A stretch of 64,000 nucleotides of DNA, taken from positions 1-64,000 of the forward strand of contig JAEXFI010000024.1 in the NCBI GenBank assembly GCA_023400235.1, given 5' to 3'. The DNA is from Bacillota bacterium. Lineage in GTDB: Bacteria; Bacillota; Clostridia; Acetivibrionales; DSM-1351. A program made the translations under genes and the position numbers. A model generated the notes under the pieces. It had not been told where the DNA came from and did no database searches. It worked only from the letters and a program-made list of their open reading frames with translations. Each line of letters starts with the position of its first letter. Positions within the stretch are counted from its first letter, which is position 1. Of the stretch, positions 61,449 through 64,000 are shown in pieces.

Positions 61449-62807
61449 CTATGAATCTGCCACATGCAGCAACTCTTTTTCACCAGCCGCTCTGCGCCCG
61501 GACGACCATCTGCCCTTAGGTGGCTTCCTGATTTCCACAAATACCAGCAGCAGAAGCATGCCCATGAAAGCTATAAGCCCATAAACCAGAGCAGTCTTGA
61601 TATACCCTGTGGTAAGCAGATTTCTTATACTGAATTGAGAAATTTTGCAGTTTATATAGTTTTTGTTTTTATAATTATAATAGTCTTCAAGGGTATCCTG
61701 AGAATTCCTGGCATATTGTTCAAACTTAGCTTCTATTTTTCCTATCATTTCATCACAGTTGTTTTTAAGCCGCTGCTGCTCTCCCGGAGCTATGGATGTA
61801 TTCAAATAGTCTATTATAAGCTTGTTTCTGTTTTCTATTTCCTTCCTCAGGGTTTCTGCATTAACACCGGCCTTCAGAGCCCGTTCTGTCAGGTAATCCA
61901 GCCCTGTTTTAGTCTTATTCATATATAGGTCGCTGTTCTTGTCAATTGAAGGAATAAAAAGTGAATAAACAATTGTTGAATCATAGGTTTTCATTCCCAG
62001 CTTGCTTACCTCATTTTCTTTTAAATACTTTGAGTATTCAACACTCAATTTTCTAATATCATACTGAAGCTTATTTACCAGCTCCTGCTTATCTTTTGCA
62101 ATTCTTGAGGTGTACACAAATGCTCTTAGTGCCGCTATATCTATTTCATTCAATCTCCTGTATTCATCTATTAAATTTTCAAAACTCACATTTGTTTTTG
62201 TGGAGAGAAAAGAGCCGTTCTCATATTTTTTAGCTGTCAGGTAGTCTATGATGGACTTGGCCTTGGTGCTGAAAATATCCGGAACCTCAACATATTCATA
62301 ATAACTCAAATCAAAATTGTTTTCAGAAAGTAAAATACTTCTATCGGTATGGGTCTCTTTAAAGACCTCCCTGTAGGTTTCAAACAAGGTATTGAGCAAT
62401 TCTCTTGTGTGATTTGGTGAGAACTTTTTCTTTTGAGAATAGCTAAGCACATATTCATTTGGAAAATAGGTAAACTCTTTTCCAGTGGCTCTTGCTGCTT
62501 TTATCCTGTCATTTATTCGTGCGGGCACGACAGGATAGATGTTAATGCGGCTTCTCAAATATTCTACAGTTATATTTGGAAGATTCAGCTTGCTCAGAGT
62601 CCTTTCCAGCACTTTATCAGAGGTAATCTCAAACATATTGAACCTGGTGCCGTCGGGATTAATACCCTGTTCCGCTCCAGGATAATTGATTGCTATTGTC
62701 ATAATACCATAGTTTCTTTGAAGGATTGCCTTCAAAGAAACGCCTAGAAGCATTGCTATAATCACCATTAATATAATCCACTTTATGTTTTTTCTGATTG
62801 CTCCCAT
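61449..62807 (-). CDS. Wzz-like polysaccharide co-polymerase 2 (452 aa)
   Basis: N-terminal helix (about 10-30), long coiled domain (about 60-385) and second helix (about 400-420), then a basic tail (RKPPKGRWSSGRRAAGEKEL). 'YPGAEQGINPDGTRFNMFEI' corresponds to 'NDGNAEKGLNPKGDKFDVYE' of the partner. The ATG at 62807 lies close after AAGGATGG. Paralogue of the next gene, likely forming mixed oligomers with it. Confidence 0.85.
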   Translation of the reverse strand: MGAIRKNIKWIILMVIIAMLLGVSLKAILQRNYGIMTIAINYPGAEQGINPDGTRFNMFEITSDKVLERTLSKLNLPNITVEYLRSRINIYPVVPARINDRIKAARATGKEFTYFPNEYVLSYSQKKKFSPNHTRELLNTLFETYREVFKETHTDRSILLSENNFDLSYYEYVEVPDIFSTKAKSIIDYLTAKKYENGSFLSTKTNVSFENLIDEYRRLNEIDIAALRAFVYTSRIAKDKQELVNKLQYDIRKLSVEYSKYLKENEVSKLGMKTYDSTIVYSLFIPSIDKNSDLYMNKTKTGLDYLTERALKAGVNAETLRKEIENRNKLIIDYLNTSIAPGEQQRLKNNCDEMIGKIEAKFEQYARNSQDTLEDYYNYKNKNYINCKISQFSIRNLLTTGYIKTALVYGLIAFMGMLLLLVFVEIRKPPKGRWSSGRRAAGEKELLHVADS

Positions 62808-62819
62808 ATAAAACCATCC

Positions 62820-64000
62820 TTATACACAGTCTTCATCATATTGTAAATTCATACCTGCCATCATCAAGGTATTCCAAAAAGGCTTATAATAAGCATACAT
62901 TGTAAGTGTCATGGACAAGACAAGCATACCAAACAAGCTTACAGAAATTACAGGACTTTTATTAAACTTATCTTTAATACCTAGCGCAAACATACTGAAA
63001 AACAGCATCATTCCTATAAAACCCTGGTCACACCATAGCTGCAGCCAATGATTATGGGCTACTCCATGTCCATTGAAGGCATTAGCAAAAAAGACTGCGG
63101 TAGAGCCCAGTCCATATCCGAAAATCATTCCTTTTTCACTTTGCTTGATTGCATCAATTGTAATCGCCCATAGCTGCAGTCTTCCACTACCCTTATCCTC
63201 TTCCAGGCTGCTGATGCTCAGCCTTTCTTTAACGTCTACCGGCAGCCTTGGCACAAAAAAACAGATGAAAACCAGTGAAAGTATTATAAGCCCAAGCAGT
63301 ATTTTAAGTTTATTCATGGCACTTGTCTTAAGGGCAAGAAACGCATACACCAAAACAGCAGCAAGAATAGCAATAAGCCCTCCTCTTGAGCCTGTTCGGA
63401 AGACAACAAACACCATTGCCACCAATAACAATATATAAAAAACCTTGAATTTATTTTTAAGGATGATTTTTTCTATACAAAACAAAACCGGCAGTATAAA
63501 ATATCCGCATAACTGATTTGGATCCTCACTTCCTCCTCCGAATCCCATTGTCACCCTGCCGCTGCCCTCCTCCAGGCTAACACTTCCCATAAGCATGATT
63601 GCCGTTGTCATCAAACCTACAATCACCCATGAAAATATGAGCAAATCACTTTCTGCCTTGTTGTATACTTTTAATGTTATGAGGAAAAAAATTGCAGAGG
63701 TTTCAAGGGTCCCTCTTAATATAACAATTGCCCCTTCGCTTTTTGAAACAAACAGGCTGCCAATGGAATATAAGAGGTAAACTCCCAGCAGAAAATGAAT
63801 GCTATTGAATTTCAGCATGGTTTTACCCATGAAAAGGTTTAAAATCAATAAACCGCCTACAAGAATAGAAATATACTTTAGCAGAGAGGACCCTCCCGGC
63901 AGCGGCACTATTGACAAAGGCATACATATAAAATATAAGGTGGCCAGCAATGCACCCGGGCTTAACTTATGCTCCCTGAATCCGGTTACGGCATTTATCT
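62820..64000 (-). CDS. O-antigen ligase/Wzy-like membrane protein, 5' end beyond window
   Basis: About ten hydrophobic helices and the periplasmic loop with 'GSGRLQLWAITIDAIKQSEK' and 'FNGHGVAHNHWLQLWCDQG' match the Wzy_C (O-antigen polymerase/ligase) family. The frame stays open beyond 63950 to the window edge (INAVTGFREHKLSPGALLAT), so the ORF start at 63950 is artificial and the gene is partial. It probably polymerises repeat units of the exopolysaccharide. Confidence 0.85.
   Translation of the reverse strand, partial: INAVTGFREHKLSPGALLATLYFICMPLSIVPLPGGSSLLKYISILVGGLLILNLFMGKTMLKFNSIHFLLGVYLLYSIGSLFVSKSEGAIVILRGTLETSAIFFLITLKVYNKAESDLLIFSWVIVGLMTTAIMLMGSVSLEEGSGRVTMGFGGGSEDPNQLCGYFILPVLFCIEKIILKNKFKVFYILLLVAMVFVVFRTGSRGGLIAILAAVLVYAFLALKTSAMNKLKILLGLIILSLVFICFFVPRLPVDVKERLSISSLEEDKGSGRLQLWAITIDAIKQSEKGMIFGYGLGSTAVFFANAFNGHGVAHNHWLQLWCDQGFIGMMLFFSMFALGIKDKFNKSPVISVSLFGMLVLSMTLTMYAYYKPFWNTLMMAGMNLQYDEDCV

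Overview
The window looks like the chromosome of a low-GC, Gram-positive, anaerobic Clostridia-type bacterium, possibly close to the cellulolytic Ruminiclostridium group (an inference from gene content, not a database match). The pointers are strong AGGAGG-type ribosome binding sites, S-layer homology domains, a type III glutamine synthetase, a PdaB-like polysaccharide deacetylase and a Tad-type pilus cluster with clostridial architecture. No tRNA, rRNA or CRISPR array was seen.

Left part (1-6.1 kb): small hypothetical and secreted genes, a coiled-coil protein built of 33-bp repeats, a NarL-type two-component system and, divergent from it, a secreted CHAP-ricin protein. From 6.2 to 19.5 kb, one strand carries a surface-export region: an SLH-domain protein (frameshifted near its end), two very large secreted proteins, a coiled-coil membrane protein, TadE/F-like and Flp-like small pilins, and TadC- and TadB-like membrane platform proteins. 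A compact type I toxin-antitoxin locus (35-residue holin-like toxin, convergent antisense RNA) sits at 14.8-15.1 kb.

From about 19.56 to 41.6 kb lies a roughly 22-kb accessory island. It interrupts the Tad gene context on one side and a truncated pdaB-like gene on the other. Its backbone is a set of short genes, nearly all on the minus strand (NUDIX, GNAT, aminoglycoside-phosphotransferase-like, DUF6790-like, DUF6892-like, two serine proteases, small membrane proteins). They are separated by a repeated intergenic module. Each module has a hairpin terminator (core TGAATGTGCGGTA on the plus strand) followed by a near-identical promoter (TTGACA, exactly 17 bp, TAGTAT). This resembles an integron-like gene-cassette array, although canonical attC sites and an integrase are not visible. 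The island also holds a group II intron whose maturase gene is split by a 3.0-kb three-gene Mu/Tn7-like transposon (6-bp target duplication visible), a 1.5-kb Tn3-family mini-element with 38-bp inverted repeats, two broken parA copies, a duplicated 5' piece of the tadB gene, and a block of ICE- or phage-derived genes (TnpV, HNH endonuclease). IS remnants complete it.

Right part (41.6-64 kb): small membrane genes, an AlkZ-related protein, a DUF3795 protein, a WYL regulator overlapping an M24 peptidase gene, a Cache-type sensor histidine kinase with two tandem copies of a structured roughly 100-nt leader element, a transglutaminase-like membrane protein, and glnN on the plus strand. Convergent with glnN is an exopolysaccharide operon that runs off the window end: O-antigen-ligase-like protein, two Wzz-like proteins, a metallophosphoesterase and three glycosyltransferase genes, two of which are fusions. 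The leader element found before the sensor kinase also precedes an Flp-like pilin gene at 17.0 kb, linking the two loci by a shared regulatory or repeat sequence.
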